Of a DNA stretch of 64,000 bases, positions 1-14,400 are shown piece after piece. The notes beneath the pieces are model-generated. The model searched no databases, was not told where the DNA came from, and saw only the letters and a list, made by a program, of their open reading frames with translations. Source of the stretch: Malurus cyaneus samueli (Eukaryota; Chordata; Aves; Passeriformes; Maluridae). Numbering within the stretch: the stretch's first letter is position 1; each line of letters begins with the position of its first letter. The DNA lies in assembly GCA_009741485.1 (NCBI GenBank), contig CM019216.1, positions 50,979,792 through 51,043,791 of the forward strand, given 5' to 3'. The translations under genes were made by a program, and so were the position numbers.

Positions 1-183
<183 letters not shown>

Positions 184-2216
184 TAACCACCAAGGAGTCT
201 AAGAGAAGTGTGTCCCTCAACCCTGGCTCTGCAGGAACTCTGTGCAGTGGTTCTTGCTGACAGCTAAAATTTATGTGCAATTATCCATCTCCAGAATCCC
301 ATTCCATTTCTCATCCTAAACTGAGTGTTAAGATAAGTGAGATGTATCACTCTCCAGAGCTGCTCATCTCTCTGTTGACTTTAAAGACAGGTTGTGTGAC
401 TAAGTCAGATTAGACACAGTGCTTATAGATGATTAAAGCTAAGTGAAATGTCACTGGTTTGGCAGACATGTAACCTTACTTGGACTACATTTATATACAC
501 AGAGAATTTCAGTAGTACCACAGATTTGACAATAACTCTTCGGAATACCATCAAGACTTTAAACACTGTACAGACACCTTGCTAGATTATTACAATGCTA
601 AAAATCACCATTGTGTCCTGCTTTGTCTGAACAGAAAAGCCACTGCTAGAATTTAGTGCTGGGATTTGGTTTCTCCCTTGTGGTAACTTCTTTCTCTGTG
701 CTGCAGCATTGCTGCTGGAAGTATTTACTGGTCTTGAGGATTGTCTTGAGGACTTTTAATTAAATACTTACACAATACCTTAAACATATCAGGCACTTGA
801 CGGATTCTGGTTGCTATTAGTGTTTTGTTTGTGCTTAGAGTCATCTTTATTTAGCTTAAATTGTTACAAAAAAATCAAAAACAGTACAGAGGAGCAAAGT
901 GTGGGATGCAACAAAACTATTGCAAAAACAGATCAGTCAAAATCAAAATGAGATATGTTTATACATATTTATTTATCTATATATCTGTCATATCATATTT
1001 ATTACCTTGTTTTATGCATGTCTCATGGTTATGTTTATCTTTGTGTGTATAACTCCACATATAATGTCTTCTGGACACGTTTGTACTTCTAAATACTATT
1101 TATATGCATCCAAATGCTTAAAAGAAAGAGAAATTACAAGATCATTTAACATGGCAAAGAAATTTTGATTTGGGTAAAACTGAGGCTCCACTATTCACAA
1201 ATATGCTTCAGAATATTTAGGAATATGTATCTGATTAAGGAATTTGGTATATAACTCATTATTTAAAAAATCTGTTCAGTAGTATATGTGGTAGATTTGG
1301 GCAATGGTTTTCCCAAATATTTGTTTAAATCTTTTCTTCTTGAACTTGTCTTCTTACAGATATCTCTGATTTTTAAAATGAGACAGTCTTTCACCAATCT
1401 TTTGAATGTGATTCCCATTAAATGGTTTACAATAGCAGTCAATCAATGAGTATTCAAAGCAAGAATCAGATGCTTGGTTGGCTTTAACTCAATCCCAGGA
1501 TGACAAAGCATAAAGAATTTATGTGTCATTTTCCCAATCCAAATAGAACTCTGCTTTGAATTATTTTTACGTGAGCACTACGTCTGACTTTCTCTAGCCA
1601 TAATGCTTGAATGGATGCTCTTCATTGATATTAGACTAAGAAAATGCACTGTTATTATCCCCACTTTTCTCAGTTATATATGCATTTAGATACATCTCTG
1701 TGAAATACATGCATTTAATTTCTTGGTTTTATATATGTTAATATATATTTCTTTAAAGCCAGCAGGTGAAGGAAAACAGCTGTATTGGAATAGAGTTTAA
1801 ACTATTTAATTTTTAATTTAAAAGAAGAAGAAATTTTATTTTCATGAATTTTGAAAAGTTCCTTTTAATATGTTTTAAAATGTGATTTGGTTAGGGGTTT
1901 TAGTAACTGTAAGTAGCTAGGACATTAAAATAAGAAAATTAATATAGTTCTAAATACATCAAAAACAGTGAAATTTGAAAATTACTTAATACAGACAAAA
2001 CACTTTATCCAGGTCTAGTTCTTCCTACATGTGCATGTAAACAAGCAGTTATCTTCTTTCCTTGAAGTGCACAGAAAATACAAACAGGATTTACTTGTTA
2101 CCTCGAGTTTGGTCAGCCTTGAGTGTTTTGCATTTAATAGGATGAAAAGATCTAAAAAGGGATCAAAATTAATGTTAGAAATCTATACACAAGAAAGACT
2201 TGATTAGTAGTATGCC

Positions 2217-2653
2217 CTGTCAGCCAGGAGGGCCAGCCATGTCCTGGGGTGCCTCAGGCACAGCATCGGCAGCCGGGCAAGGGAGGGGATTGTCCTGCTC
2301 TGCTCTGGGCTGGGGCAGCCTCACTTCGAGTGTTGGGGGCAGCTGAGGAGTGGGTACCAATCTCTTCACTCTGATGACGAGTGACAGGACCTGAGCAAAT
2401 GGCAATGAAGCTGAGTCAGGGGAAGTTTAGGCTGCACATGAGGAAGAGGTTCTTCACCCAGAGCGTGGCTGGGCACTGGAACAGGCTGCCCAGGGAAGTA
2501 GTCACAGCACCAAGCCTGACAGAGTTCAAGAGGCATTGGGACAAAACTCTCAGGCACAGGGTGTGACTCTTGGGCTGCTGTGTGCAGGGCCAGGAGTTGG
2601 ACTCGATGATCCTGACGGGTCCATTCCAACTCAGCATGTTCTATGATTCTGTG
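2217..2653 (+). mobile_element. CR1 LINE 3'-end fragment, internally deleted
   Basis: The start carries the CR1 ORF2-end signature GGGGTGCCTCAGGCACAGCA followed by GGGAGGGGATTGTCCTGCTC. From about 2360 come the CR1 3' landmarks: GTGACAGGACCTGAG, GGTTCTTCACCCAGAG, GGGCACTGGAACAGGCTGCC, GAGTTGGACTCGATGATCCT, and the terminal TTCTATGATTCTGTG. Between the two parts roughly 150-200 bp of the usual CR1 sequence is missing. The copy is 5'-truncated, as nearly all CR1 copies are, and non-coding; short ORFs on either strand here are incidental. It lies in the same orientation as AKAP7. Confidence 0.95.
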
Positions 2654-3381
2654 TTTAATAAATGCCACAACATATACCAGCTGCAGATTTATTTAAAAAT
2701 ATGGGAACCAGAAGAGATTGATATGAGTAAAAGGAAGAAGTAAAACACCTGCTGAACTGCATCAACATGCACAGCAGGTAATCAGGCTTTGACAGGATGT
2801 TACAGAGCAACATCCGCTAACTTCAGCAGAGTCTCCATCTGCACCAGAAATTTTCTCTACATCTGTGTGCCAGCCCCACAGAGCATATATTCAGGAGTTA
2901 ACAATTGATGTGACAGTGAAGGTAATGTTGAAGCTTCATCTTCAAAGTAGAGTTCAGTTTGCTGTTTAAAGTATGCCAAGCAGCAAGCCAACAAAGTGTC
3001 CTTTGGACCACCTGCCTCATGGCAGCTGTTGTATGTTACCTCAAATCCCAAAGAAGATGAGTGAATGCTGGAATGAGTTGAGCTTTTCAATATATACTCC
3101 TTCACCTGAATGATTGGTCAGTTTTTGATATCATTTTTAAAGATGTTCAATAGACCCTCTGTCAGAGACAGCATTAGGTAAATCTTGTGTCAAATATACC
3201 TTTAGCATTTAAGTATCTCACTTAAATATTTTCAGAATCCATTAATGAAGACTTTTGTAGCTTGTTTCAATGAAAATTTGTTTATAATATTATAATGTAA
3301 AATGAGATTATATATATACATTAAAGAAAGTTATCACATGCCAAGCTGTTTTCTGTGATGTTTTTTCTGAGTGCCGTGTAA

Positions 3382-3570
3382 GATATTTATACATCAGACT
3401 TCCCCTGTTCTATCTCTGAGGTAGAAGAACTTGAAGAAATCCATTGCTTGGTGGAAACCACCCAGCAGCTTATTGTTGCTTTCCGCAGAGCCAAAATTCA
3501 TATTCCTGGAATGTGGGCCAAGCTGGAGACTAAAGTACTTTTACTGTTCCCCTTAATCCTTACAATCTAG
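3382..3570 (+). other. Unrecognised protein-like open segment with upstream splice acceptor
   Basis: This frame is open for about 62 codons, from a TAA just before 3382 to the TAG at 3568, and has no in-frame ATG near its start. It contains EVEELEEIHCLVETTQQL, then IVAFRRAKIHIPGMWAKLE. A pyrimidine-rich acceptor-like sequence (CTTCCCCTGTTCTATCTCTGAG) ends at 3420, immediately before the GTAGAAGAAC stretch, so an exon beginning at 3421 is conceivable. I see no strong donor at its 3' side. I do not recognise the family. It could be a terminal exon, a decayed retrocopy or chance. Confidence 0.2.
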
Positions 3571-4188
3571 CAGCAGCAATATGGAAAATGAAATATCAGA
3601 CTACAAATGTCTATTTTATCTGCATAAAAACATAGTAACATGGTAAAAGATAATGCTTCTCCCTGCTCAAATAATACCTCAAACAGATGCCTTCATAAGT
3701 AGCAAAACATTGTTGGATCAATTTGCTTTTCAGTGGAACTTTGAACAAGTTTGGTGTCCAGTCTGACTGTGTCACTAAGGTAATTCTGCAGTCTGTCACC
3801 TGGGAGAAACCTGCAGAAACTCATTCTTCCCATCCTGAAATGGGTGTCTAAGATAGGCAGGATTTAAAAAGCGCCTATGATAGGCAAGCTGTGAGTCTAT
3901 GATACACTGCTTGAGCAGTTCTTAATACTTATTAATTAGCTTGCTTGCTAGTTCTATACATATGTATATATAAAGACACAAGTTTTCAACTAAATGGCAA
4001 AAATATGCCATTATAGTTTCAATGTTTAAGTTTCTGAGGGAGGTCAATAACACTGTGCACAGAACATGTTGCAAAAAAAAATTAATTCTTTGCAATTGCA
4101 GGTGTTAGGCTATTTAAACCATTTAAGTGACATTTGGGTGGTTTCATAAACTTGATTAGGATTTCGTGGTGCAATTTGTGCTTCCACA

Positions 4189-4449
4189 TTGTATTTTACA
4201 ATGCTAGCCAGGCAGCTGCTCAACACCCATGTCTCAAAGTCTAAGATGCTTCTGATGTACATTGTATATGAACCCCCCAGACTGGAGATAAGTTGGTCAG
4301 CAGCAGTTTTGGGAATACCCACAGGGAAGAAAGAATTACAGAAGAAAGAACAGGAGAAAGACTCATCTGTACCTGAAACAGAAAATGTTCATAATGTCAC
4401 TCTGAATAATACTGAGAAGAAACAGAAGACTGAAAATAAAAAAAAATGA
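4189..4449 (+). other. Lysine-rich open reading frame, unrecognised
   Basis: This 86-codon ORF begins with ATG. Its second half is very rich in Lys, Glu and Gln (for example GKKELQKKEQEKDSS and ending EKKQKTENKKK). An acceptor-like TTTTGGGAATACCCACAG ends at 4323, just before the Lys-rich part. The A-rich composition lowers the number of stops by itself, so the openness is weak evidence. I know no homologue. Most likely it is non-coding, with a diverged retrocopy or an unknown exon as alternatives. Confidence 0.12.
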
Positions 4450-7400
4450 AAATCGTTGATATTTGGATAGATTGTCAACATTCCTCAGTCTGCTCTTGCT
4501 AAAAATGCAGTTACAGTGTCAAGCAAAAAATACAGTGGCATTTTGCCTTCATCATTAAAGAAGAAAACATTTCAAATACAGTATGCAATATGAAGTTTTC
4601 CCAGTTTGTCTGAAAGTTTTTTTATAGTGGCACTATCCTAAATGAAAGAAAGACTGCCATTTGTCTCCTGTAGATGCTCTCCTGTTTCTCCGTTAACAGG
4701 TGGTTTGATTTAAATGTAGTTGATTTTATTTGTACTGCAATGGAGCATTTTCTCACACTGGAAACAGCAATGGCAACCAAGTAAATGCTGCTCTAATTGT
4801 CCAGATTCTACACCCTGCAAAATTACACATATCACATGTTGGTTGCTTTTCACCTTCTTTCTTAATTGCATGACAGTGAATCACTTTTTGTACAATAGTG
4901 ATGCATTCTTTAATTTTATCTGTTATATACTCTTCTTTCCTCTTTTTCTGTAATTTCAAAAGACCCCAAGGTTTGTTTCTTTCACTTCAAAGTTTTCTTT
5001 CTTTGATAGTCTATTTGTAGCCTATCTTCTACTTTCTCCACCCGATTAGGTTGTGAGTAACCGTTTCTTGCATATCTGTGGCACTTCTCCCAAATTTTAA
5101 TTAATTATATGGTAGTCATACTGCCTCTGGATAAAAAATCTTGGATGGTTTCCCAGAGGCAGTTTCTTAACATTTGAAATTAGTAATTAAATCATTTTTT
5201 GTGTTGAGTTTATCCAGAACTGCTGCAGTCTTGTGTATGCAGTGTGCTCAAAAAGTCTTTGCCTAAATAAAAAGCAACAGGTATTATGAGCTAATCAGTA
5301 AAGTATTTTCCTAAAGCTCTGTTTCTCAGCTGAATCATATGGTAGAATATTGACTTATAAAAATTATTCTTTTAAACATGGCAGAGAAAAACATTTTGGT
5401 TATTCATCTACAAGCAGGGCTCTTTATGGACACTAACTAGAAATTAGCAATCGAGTGGTTTCTTAGACACACAAATATTTTTCAATTTCCAAATGAGAAC
5501 AGAGTGGGCCCCTATTGATTCCTTTTCACAACTCTTACATTAGAACTTGATGGATGTGTTCTAGCAATGTATCTCATCTTGTATTGATACACTGGGCAGT
5601 TGCTCCTTATTTGGTAGTTTTCTGCTATTGAAACATTGATCATTAGTATTGCATTTTTCATAATAAGATAGCATTTTTATATTAATTTTGTAATATCAGT
5701 TACAACCTAAAAGCTGTATGGACACATACTGTGTCTGGATAAGGAGAACAGGCTAATTAAGAGGGAAGTAACCAATATGGTTAGAAAATGTAAGTTTTAA
5801 TTTCAGAATAATATTTCGTTGTTCTGAGGCAAATTCTAGTATTTCAGCTTTAATGTTGACAAATATGTGACAAACTGTTCATGAGACAGTGATAGGGAGC
5901 TTCAAAGACAGGAACACAATGTTTAGAATTCAACCATTTATCTCCTAGTCCTGAAAGCAAGCAAAAAACCTTCTCATCACTTTCTGTGATAATGAGATTT
6001 ACTTACTGTATTTGATTATGGGATTTGCTTTGCTAGGGGACTGTACTGGGTAATTTTTGCTACTCTCTTTTTAAAATATCATAATGTAATTCTGTTCAAA
6101 AGACTATTTTTCTTTGTTTTTCAACAAAAAAGTGTTTGAAGGAGTGATGTGTTTTCATGCCAGTGATGTTATCAGCTGAAAATAAGTGGCAATAAGATTT
6201 TCAAAAATGGTTTTCAAATATATGTGCAAACAATGGGATAGAACTGATGAAGTAAGCCTAACGGGAAAGCGCAAAAGCCTATTTGATGTCAGTAAGATTG
6301 TGATTCATTACTGAAAATTTAGTTGAGTATATGAAAAAGGCAGAATTGATTTTTCACAACATAACATAGTATGCTATAAGATACAATTTAATAACATCCA
6401 GCAGGTTTTTAAGCATTTGTACTTTAAAGATACTCTTCTCAGCAGATGTTTGGTGTTCAAACAACTAATTTATTTCTAAATTTAATATATTAAAATATAT
6501 AGAAATATATAAAGCATTAATTTAATATACATTAATTGCAAAAAGTAAACAGACCACTTAAGTGATGAGGAGTAAACAAAATATGTAATATTCTTTCATT
6601 GAATAGATCAGTAAAAGATAATTCATTTATATTCTTAAAATTTTCCTAGCTAGCAAGTTGCTTTTGTTGATACATATTTCTTGTATAGTGTTGACATCAA
6701 ATAGAAGGTATGTTTGATTTACCACAATCAAATAAAGCTCTTTCTGCAGTTTCTGAGGTGTGTTTTTCAGTAATTTGAAGGACCTGGAATGAAAGGAAAA
6801 CCAGTTTTCCATTGTTCAAATGTCACTGTTTTTCAGTTGCTGCTGCTTGGTATAGAACTCTTACCCAGTGTGCTGCATGGTTCCATAGACAGTCTGTAGG
6901 TTCCCTACCTAATCCTTATGAAGTATTGTAAAATAAGACATGGTTACAGATTAATAAAGGTGTGTGCCTCAGGGATTATACAAATGCTGACATAAAAATG
7001 TCAGAGAAGTAGTTTTTGGGAAAACCGGCTTTTTTGTGTAATGCTACAACTTGCATTTCTCTTTCACACCAGTACTCAGCACTTAATAGAAACAGGTGTT
7101 TCTAAGATAGAAATAATAATTTTCTTATTCTAGACTGTGCAAAAAATATTTTTGAAGCACCCAGTATTTGTAAAATTAGATTATTGAAGTGAAAATAATT
7201 TCAAGATAAAATGTGACAGATTTTAAAGATGTATTGTTAATGTGGCTTATAGTGTTGTTTCTTGTTTCCAAGAAAGCCACAAAGTGCTGGTTCATATGGA
7301 AGCAGTACAATGTAAGAGCAAGATTACATCAACCACAAGCTAAAACATGGCATCATTATTTTAACAGCAGCCTGCCAAGTTAATAGGCTTTAATCTGTTC

Positions 7401-10400
7401 TTAAACACAACAGAAAGGGTTGTCGCTTCTATTTTTCAAATTAAGAACAAATATTTAAGATCTCAATATTTAATGACAGCAAAGAGACCTGAACTTTCTC
7501 TTGGTTTATAGGACAGTTAGACAGATATGTTTGGTACAAAAGGTTGGAGATGTCACTCAAGCCAGTATAAAGTCCTTTCTGGGAGGGTTCAACATGCAGT
7601 TCACAAGCTTGTTGCTATATTACATATGTGAAGAGTTTTCATTCTTCTTAGTGAAGTATGTCTGAGTCTGCATATGGGCGCTTATTTGTCAGCCATCCAG
7701 GTGGGCACAGTCCAGGATTGCACTTAATCCCCCTGCCCCACACATAGCAGAGCATGTGGGGTTTCTACGCTGCCTTTCATGCTAGTGACAATTCTTTATC
7801 TGTTCTATTGCAGGATTAAATGTGCTAGCCACCCATGGCATAAGCATTGTAATATTACTCCAGTGTTAATGTACCTCACTCACTTGGGCTGTGGAACTGA
7901 CAGGGAGCCCTTGGGGTCATGTGGAGATGACAATGCTACATGAGGCTGTTCTTCCTGCTTGTAAAGTGTGGGTGCCGCCACTAGGCTGATGCTCTAATGT
8001 TTAGCTATGTACTAATTTCTGTACCAGCATCAGCAGCTCAGGAGGTTTACATGGCCAAAGCTGTGGCACCCAGATGTAGGTTGAACATGCAAACACTCAT
8101 ACTTGGTAGACATACTTACAGTTATCTGAAGGTAGGCTTCCAATATTTTAACTTTCTGAACATGCCTACCCTGTATTTTCTGAGACAGTGTGGATTCACA
8201 CTGCTCGCATTCTGAGCAGGTATCTGGGCATACATGGTTGCCAAAGTGCTGAGCTTGACAGTTTGAGTTGGCAGCACAGATTTCTATCCACCTGGATTCT
8301 GATCAGTTATGAGTATAGGAAGAGTGAGCCCCTCTTGTCCTCTCAGACTGCATGGTAGTACGTAAATAGTTTGATTTCTGAAGTCCCAAGACATTACAGT
8401 TGACCCTTTGACACACAGTTTTAAAAACCTCTGCTATTACTTCATGTTTTGCAAGGAGCAGGTTTGTGTTAGAGAATTCTGAGTACCATATATAGCCTAG
8501 GGATTACACCAGAAAGTAATTGCTGTCTGAAGGCTGTTTAAAAAACCTTTTGCCTTTTAAATCATTTATTTAGAGAAGCAGTGAAAATGCCACAGTTGAA
8601 TTTTAATACCTAGGCTGCCATCGCTTTTTTTGTAAAAAAAAAATGTTTAAGATGTTTTGAATCGGAAACCTTAGATACTGAACTTTATTGTTTTAATCAA
8701 GAGAACAAACAAAAGCCTTTTTTACACATAAAAATGCTCCTAATTAAATGCTTTTGGAAAGTGGGTCAAGCTGAACAGGAACAAAGCACTCTCTTATTCC
8801 AAAATAAGAGTGTTCACATATGGAATTATTCAGAAACAGCTCATAGTACTTTAAAATTCCCAGGCAGAGTTAATCTGCCTTATCTTTCACATGCAGGCAA
8901 GCTCTATAGTTTTCCTTCCCCATTCCTATCGTATTGCAAACACAAAACACATTGGATGTTAAAATTTTTCCTCACGTGATTAGGTTGTTATACACCTTTG
9001 GAAGAAGAGGAGACTTGTTAGTGTATCTTTAATATTAGAAATGTTATTTTTACATGAAAGCAAGTAAAAGCAATCATTATTTTGCGTGGGAAATATACCT
9101 ACTTATGGATGTACTCTTTTAGAAGATTGTGTTGAATTCTTTCTGACTTTTGTTATTGGTAGATTCAGCTTTCTATGAATTGTAGTATCCTTCCCTGATG
9201 TATGTAATATCTCAGATAACACATCATCCACAATCCAGATTATGGTTACACTGTATGCAAGTAACTAGTCAGAGCTTCTAATTTTTATTTTCTTTCCCTG
9301 AAATATGCAGAATATCTGGTTTAACTTTCTTCAAAATTCATTACGTGTCTGGGTTTGAATGTGTTATCTCTATTCTTGGGATAGCTTTTGTTAATTTCTA
9401 AGGACACAAAACACATGAAGATATGCTGTGTCTTCAAATGGAGTTTAAAATATTAGAGAACAGCTTTTTCTATATAGGCATAAAACCCTATGTATTTCAG
9501 AGCAAACCCAAATCTATAATTTAAAATACAGATGTCTAAGCTCTAATGCCCCAGTTATTTGAGAACTGCTGCAAATACTTTCCTGATAAAAAATCCTCTG
9601 TATTCTTACTACTTCTCTGTATCATGCCACCTTTTATGGGCTTATATGACCAGTTTTCACTATGATGTTGTATTCATTCAGGTTCTTATGAGGAACAAGG
9701 ACTAAAAGGTTTTAAAGATTTAGTTCTTTCTACTGTTTATCTGCATTTTCAGTTTTATACTCTCCACTCACTTTTAGTCCTTTTCTTCACTTCTTTCTCT
9801 CTTTGGAACTTAATTAGTACAGGGCCAGTGGTGACGAGGGTCACCTAATGAGATTCTAAGGAAAAGAAATTATTTTGGGAGAATATTGGTCTGTGCTGGT
9901 AGATTTAAAGGTAATAACTAAAAAGTAGAGTACAATAGCTCAGTGCAAAATATTTTTGATTACTTGAATATAATTAAGCTTCTATTTAACATCTCTCTTG
10001 TTTAGAGGAGGGATCTTGTCTAAATGAGTTGTACCGCCCAAACACGTGGAATTAGTTGCATGTACCTAATGAGTTTTGTTTCTGTAGCAGGTGCTATTCT
10101 GACTATTGCATTTTCATTTGAACACTTTTGTCTTTAAGGTTTATTTAATACAGTGGAACAATGTGTAAGGGGCTGTGTTTTATCACATATATAATTTTTT
10201 CAATGTAAATTTACATTCATGTAAATTCAAATGTAATGGTCTGTCAGCACAGTTATATTAATAACATTGTACTAGTAGGGCAATTACAATAAGAAATCTA
10301 CAGATTTACGGTCTTCAGACTCTCTTTTAAGGGCTGTTTTCCGAGACAAATTTTGTTTTCCTAAACAAATTTCCAAAACAAACTGGACCACAGTGCTGGT

Positions 10401-11375
10401 CCACAGTCTTTTGCGCTTTGAAATATAACACATATACTGAATGTATGTTATCTACCTGACTAAAAGGTTCATTTCATAGATGCATTATGTTGACAAGTTC
10501 TTCTGTTTTGTATTAAAGAAGGGAGTTGTTATATATTTCTGTGGATAAATAAAATTTACAAGTTACAAAAAAAGGTTTTAAGTGAATATCTTTTGTAGGA
10601 ATTTGGCCCCCAAATAAGATGCCTCCATTTCCAGTCATGTGGAGTCCATTATCTCAGAGCAGAGTCAAGAAAGTGCAGGCTGAACTGAACGCTGCATTGA
10701 ACAAGCCAGGCATCAACACCTCCCTGTCTTTCTTTGATTTTCAGTTAGGCATCTCACCCTACTTGGATCCAAAGCCCAGTATTCTCTGCTTGTGGCACAT
10801 GGGTACTTAAATCGGGTTTCACATTTTATTTGAAAGAGGAAATACTTATTACGTGCATAGTTTGATTGCAAATGGAATTGGGCATTGGGACTTTTTTCAT
10901 CTCCCATCTTGGGGAAATTCAAGCCCACAAAGGCTAGAAAAGCCACAAATGGCAGCTTAGCGTGGAAGCTGAATGATGCACCAGTGTTCTTCAAGAAGCT
11001 TCACCAGAGCAGCAAAGAATTCAGATATCATCAAGCCAAAGAATGAGCCCCACCCCTGCACAAATCAGACTGTAATCCTGATTATTTCCTGGAGTGTCTA
11101 GTCTTATGGAGGTCACAGGCACAATCCTACAATGCCCACTGAATTCTTAATCTTGTGGTTGATTTAGAAAAGGGAGTGTCCCATTTCTGTACCCTAAGCT
11201 CAGGCTGTTCAAACTGAGCCAGTTCTGAACACAACTATTCCTGCTACTGGACAATAGGAGAGGATGTGGGGTTTATTCAGTTTCTGGATGCAGATGCATC
11301 ACTGCTGGCTAAATGCTCTGTTTGATGATTGTCTTTTTTAGTATTCATTAGAAACAAATCATCAATATATGATTC

Positions 11376-11437
11376 ATACATACATACATACATACATATT
11401 ATATATATGTCTGTGTGTGTGTTTGTATGTTTGTGTA
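11376..11437. repeat. Compound microsatellite (CATA)n-(AT)n-(GT)n
   Basis: Five or more CATA units run into an AT dinucleotide run and then TGTGTGTGTG with imperfect TGTATGTTTGTG. It is a simple sequence repeat, likely polymorphic in length, with no coding content. Confidence 0.95.
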
Positions 11438-14400
11438 TAATGCACATGCATGCATGTTTACTGTAAGGTAATGCAAAACACTCCTTTTAGGCATCTCTTT
11501 CCTTGCTGAAATCCTTGTAATCAATTCAGCCACGGCATTGGGTGATGTTTGTTCATGTGGAGGAGGTTCAAAAAAAAGCACAGCAGAAAAGCATTGAATA
11601 CATGTGGGCTTGGATGCTTCTTTGTCTATGGGACTTGGATGGTACTTCGACATATATCCAGGCTGTTTCCTACCAGCTGCACAATAGATTCCCCCATGAT
11701 AGGCTTCGGATTGACTACAGCCCAGATGTTAATTTTCTTATATATTGTTAGTATATGATTCATTGAAATGTTCCTTTTCTTTGGAAACAGTTCAGAGAAT
11801 CTCATACATGAGCATTCACTTAAAGGAGCATCTTTTTTGACTGTTGTTATCTTTTGTATGTGAGCTTATTTTTCAAGTTATGCTAGCTTTTGCATTGTTA
11901 CATAAAAGTTTCATTAGCACTTAAATAAAAAATTAATGTATAACATAATTAAAATACATAGATGAATCCCATTTTATCAGTGATCTAAAACAGCAACGTA
12001 AAAATCAAATTAGATACTGGAGATGTTGTCAGTGATTTCTCCTCTCTCCAAGAGTACTTATTGCTAAGGATGAAAACAAATGTCTCTTTCCCTTCTCAAG
12101 GAGTTGTACTTTGTACAGGATACAGAAATCTTATGGAAATAAACAGAATGAGAACAAATAAAAGAAACTGTTTTACTTCATCTAATACCTGCTTACAAAT
12201 GAGTACATTTTGTGAAGAAATACTTTTTAATACATTGAAGTAGAGAGAATTTGTTATTTCACTTGGTTGATATTGTATGCTCCTGTTGTTCACACAGCAA
12301 ATGCAGAATCACATTCCCTTTTTTATGACCTTTATAAATACCACAGTGTCCTTGGAGTACAGAAATATGCAGAAGTGCCCACTCAGCTACTTATATTTTA
12401 TTCAGTTATTATAAGTATCTCAGCCTCCCAATTCTTAAATTCCTTATAAGAATGAAAATATTTTTCTCAAAATGGTACAGTTTTTGTGCAAATAGGTAAT
12501 AGGTGTTTACATATGAAACTAAAATTCCAGAACACTCTTCCTTCATATTTATAAATCTTAAAAACTGAGATTGAAAGGCAATAAGTATATTTCTAGGTGA
12601 AGAGACAAGAAAGTCTTCAAGGTGTAGTTCTAGCTGGCTTTTTTTTGAGAGCCTTCCACTAAATTGCTCCTAGCTGTTAGATCACTTGTGACTCCAGAGT
12701 TTTCTAGGACTTCCAGATTATACACTTTCAGTGTTCCAAATTTTATATTACGTAGATATCACTTCTGTATCTTTTTATAGAGATGAGATAGAAAATCACA
12801 ATGCATAATCTTTGCTTCACTTTTTCTTACTTCACTTTTTACTTCTTCCAAGTATACATAGCATTCAGATTAATTGTTGTCAATAGTCTTATGTGACTGA
12901 CAAAGTAACTTACCAATTTATTTTAAAATGCATGTATTTTAATTTTAAATTTTTAAGCATATTCTGTTAATGTTTGAGTCTCTTGGGTAAGTCCTAAAAT
13001 TAAGTCTACATTATTTTAGTGAACTCCAATATTTTATCTCATCTGTAATTGGCGGCCAGTGAAAAACTGGCAGAACTATTTGTTTAAATCAAAATTAGGA
13101 GGCTGTTGATCTGTAGGAAAAAAATGGCTGGGTTCTAGATGAAGTGTCTGCTAACTTTGGGGCAGGACTTGATTTTTGTGTTACTTAAGGGGTTTTGAGA
13201 AGAATGTATGAAAGGAATAACAAGAATCTATGTGACTAACCAAATTGAGTTTAGTTCACAGTCATCTGAGAAAGCAAAAGCTGGCTGGCATTCCCAGTTC
13301 TCCTTTTCTTTCCATTTAGAATGAGTTCTCTGCTTTGGTCTCAAGAAAATCTTGCAGCAGAATAGCATAAGAAATGAGTCAGTGTTACTGCCTGCCCTGA
13401 TCCTTTAGCAGAAACTATCTGGCACTTCTCTTTTGTGATGATGAATCTGGTAGATTGACACACAGGTAGTCATGGCAGTGTAATGCTTATTAGTTAAAAT
13501 TACATCAGCAGTTTTCAAGCTTTCAATCCACTGGTGTGTTTGTGATGTGTTGGCAGACCATATGCTAAGGGTTCAACTGGAAGTGATGAAGGCAGATTAT
13601 TCACTATACTTACTGCAAAAATATATTAATAATGAAGTAATATTTTTATGCCTGTTTGTGAGATGATCATTTCAAATTCCATGCTCTTTTCCCCTGTCTT
13701 TTCATAGTGTAAATTAAAACAGTGATAAAAAAAATGGAAAAGGATAAGACCAGCTTTTTAAAATTACAGTCAGTAAAGGATTGCTGGACTAAATGTTTAC
13801 AATACTCAAGAATATGTGAGCTAGATCCTGAAATATTTTGCATTGTCCAATTTTTGTCTCTTTAAGAAGGTGTGAAAGCATAGTTTTCCTGAAATAAGTT
13901 TTTTAACTGGTATGCTCAGAAGAATGCGTATCAGTTAGGTGCATTTGCTGCCTGAAAATGATTGTTCTTTGTGTGTCAGTTTTAGCCGAACAGAGATTTG
14001 GGCTTCATCAGGTACTTGATGCTTTAAGCAACATTGTGCATATCAGATAAAAGCCATGGTGCTGCGCGTTAATCAGAAAAAACAATTCAAGCCAGAGGGT
14101 GGCCTGAAGGAGCCATACTAGGTTTCTGTGTGAAACTCGAGATGGAGACCCCTTTGCTGAGCTGAATGGGTTTAGGAAGAACCCAAAAGATGATATTGCT
14201 GAGGAATCTCACAGATGTGTGGTGCAAGTGTGGGACAGGAATGTTTTGCCTGCTGCCACTGGCTGAAACTGGGGCACTGGGGGAGAATTAACTGCTTGGC
14301 AGACTAAGCTGCTTTCTCATCTCCTTGGCACGGGGGAAACTAGAATTCCTCTGGGCATTGACTTTGGCCTGACTTCCTGCCAGTTTCGTGTGTATCTGCC

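Larger units (their letters stand above)
2654..11375. other. Intronic DNA without recognised genes
   Basis: AT-rich intron sequence. Two short coding-like stretches stand out and are described separately: 3382-3570 and 4189-4449. There is a small palindrome, ATGTAAATTTACAT, near 10203-10216. I recognise no exon of a known gene, RNA gene or further interspersed repeat. Confidence 0.6.

Noticed and set aside
2220..2668. ORFs of 61-100 codons on both strands
   Set aside because: They are contained in the CR1 3' fragment, largely its 3' untranslated part.
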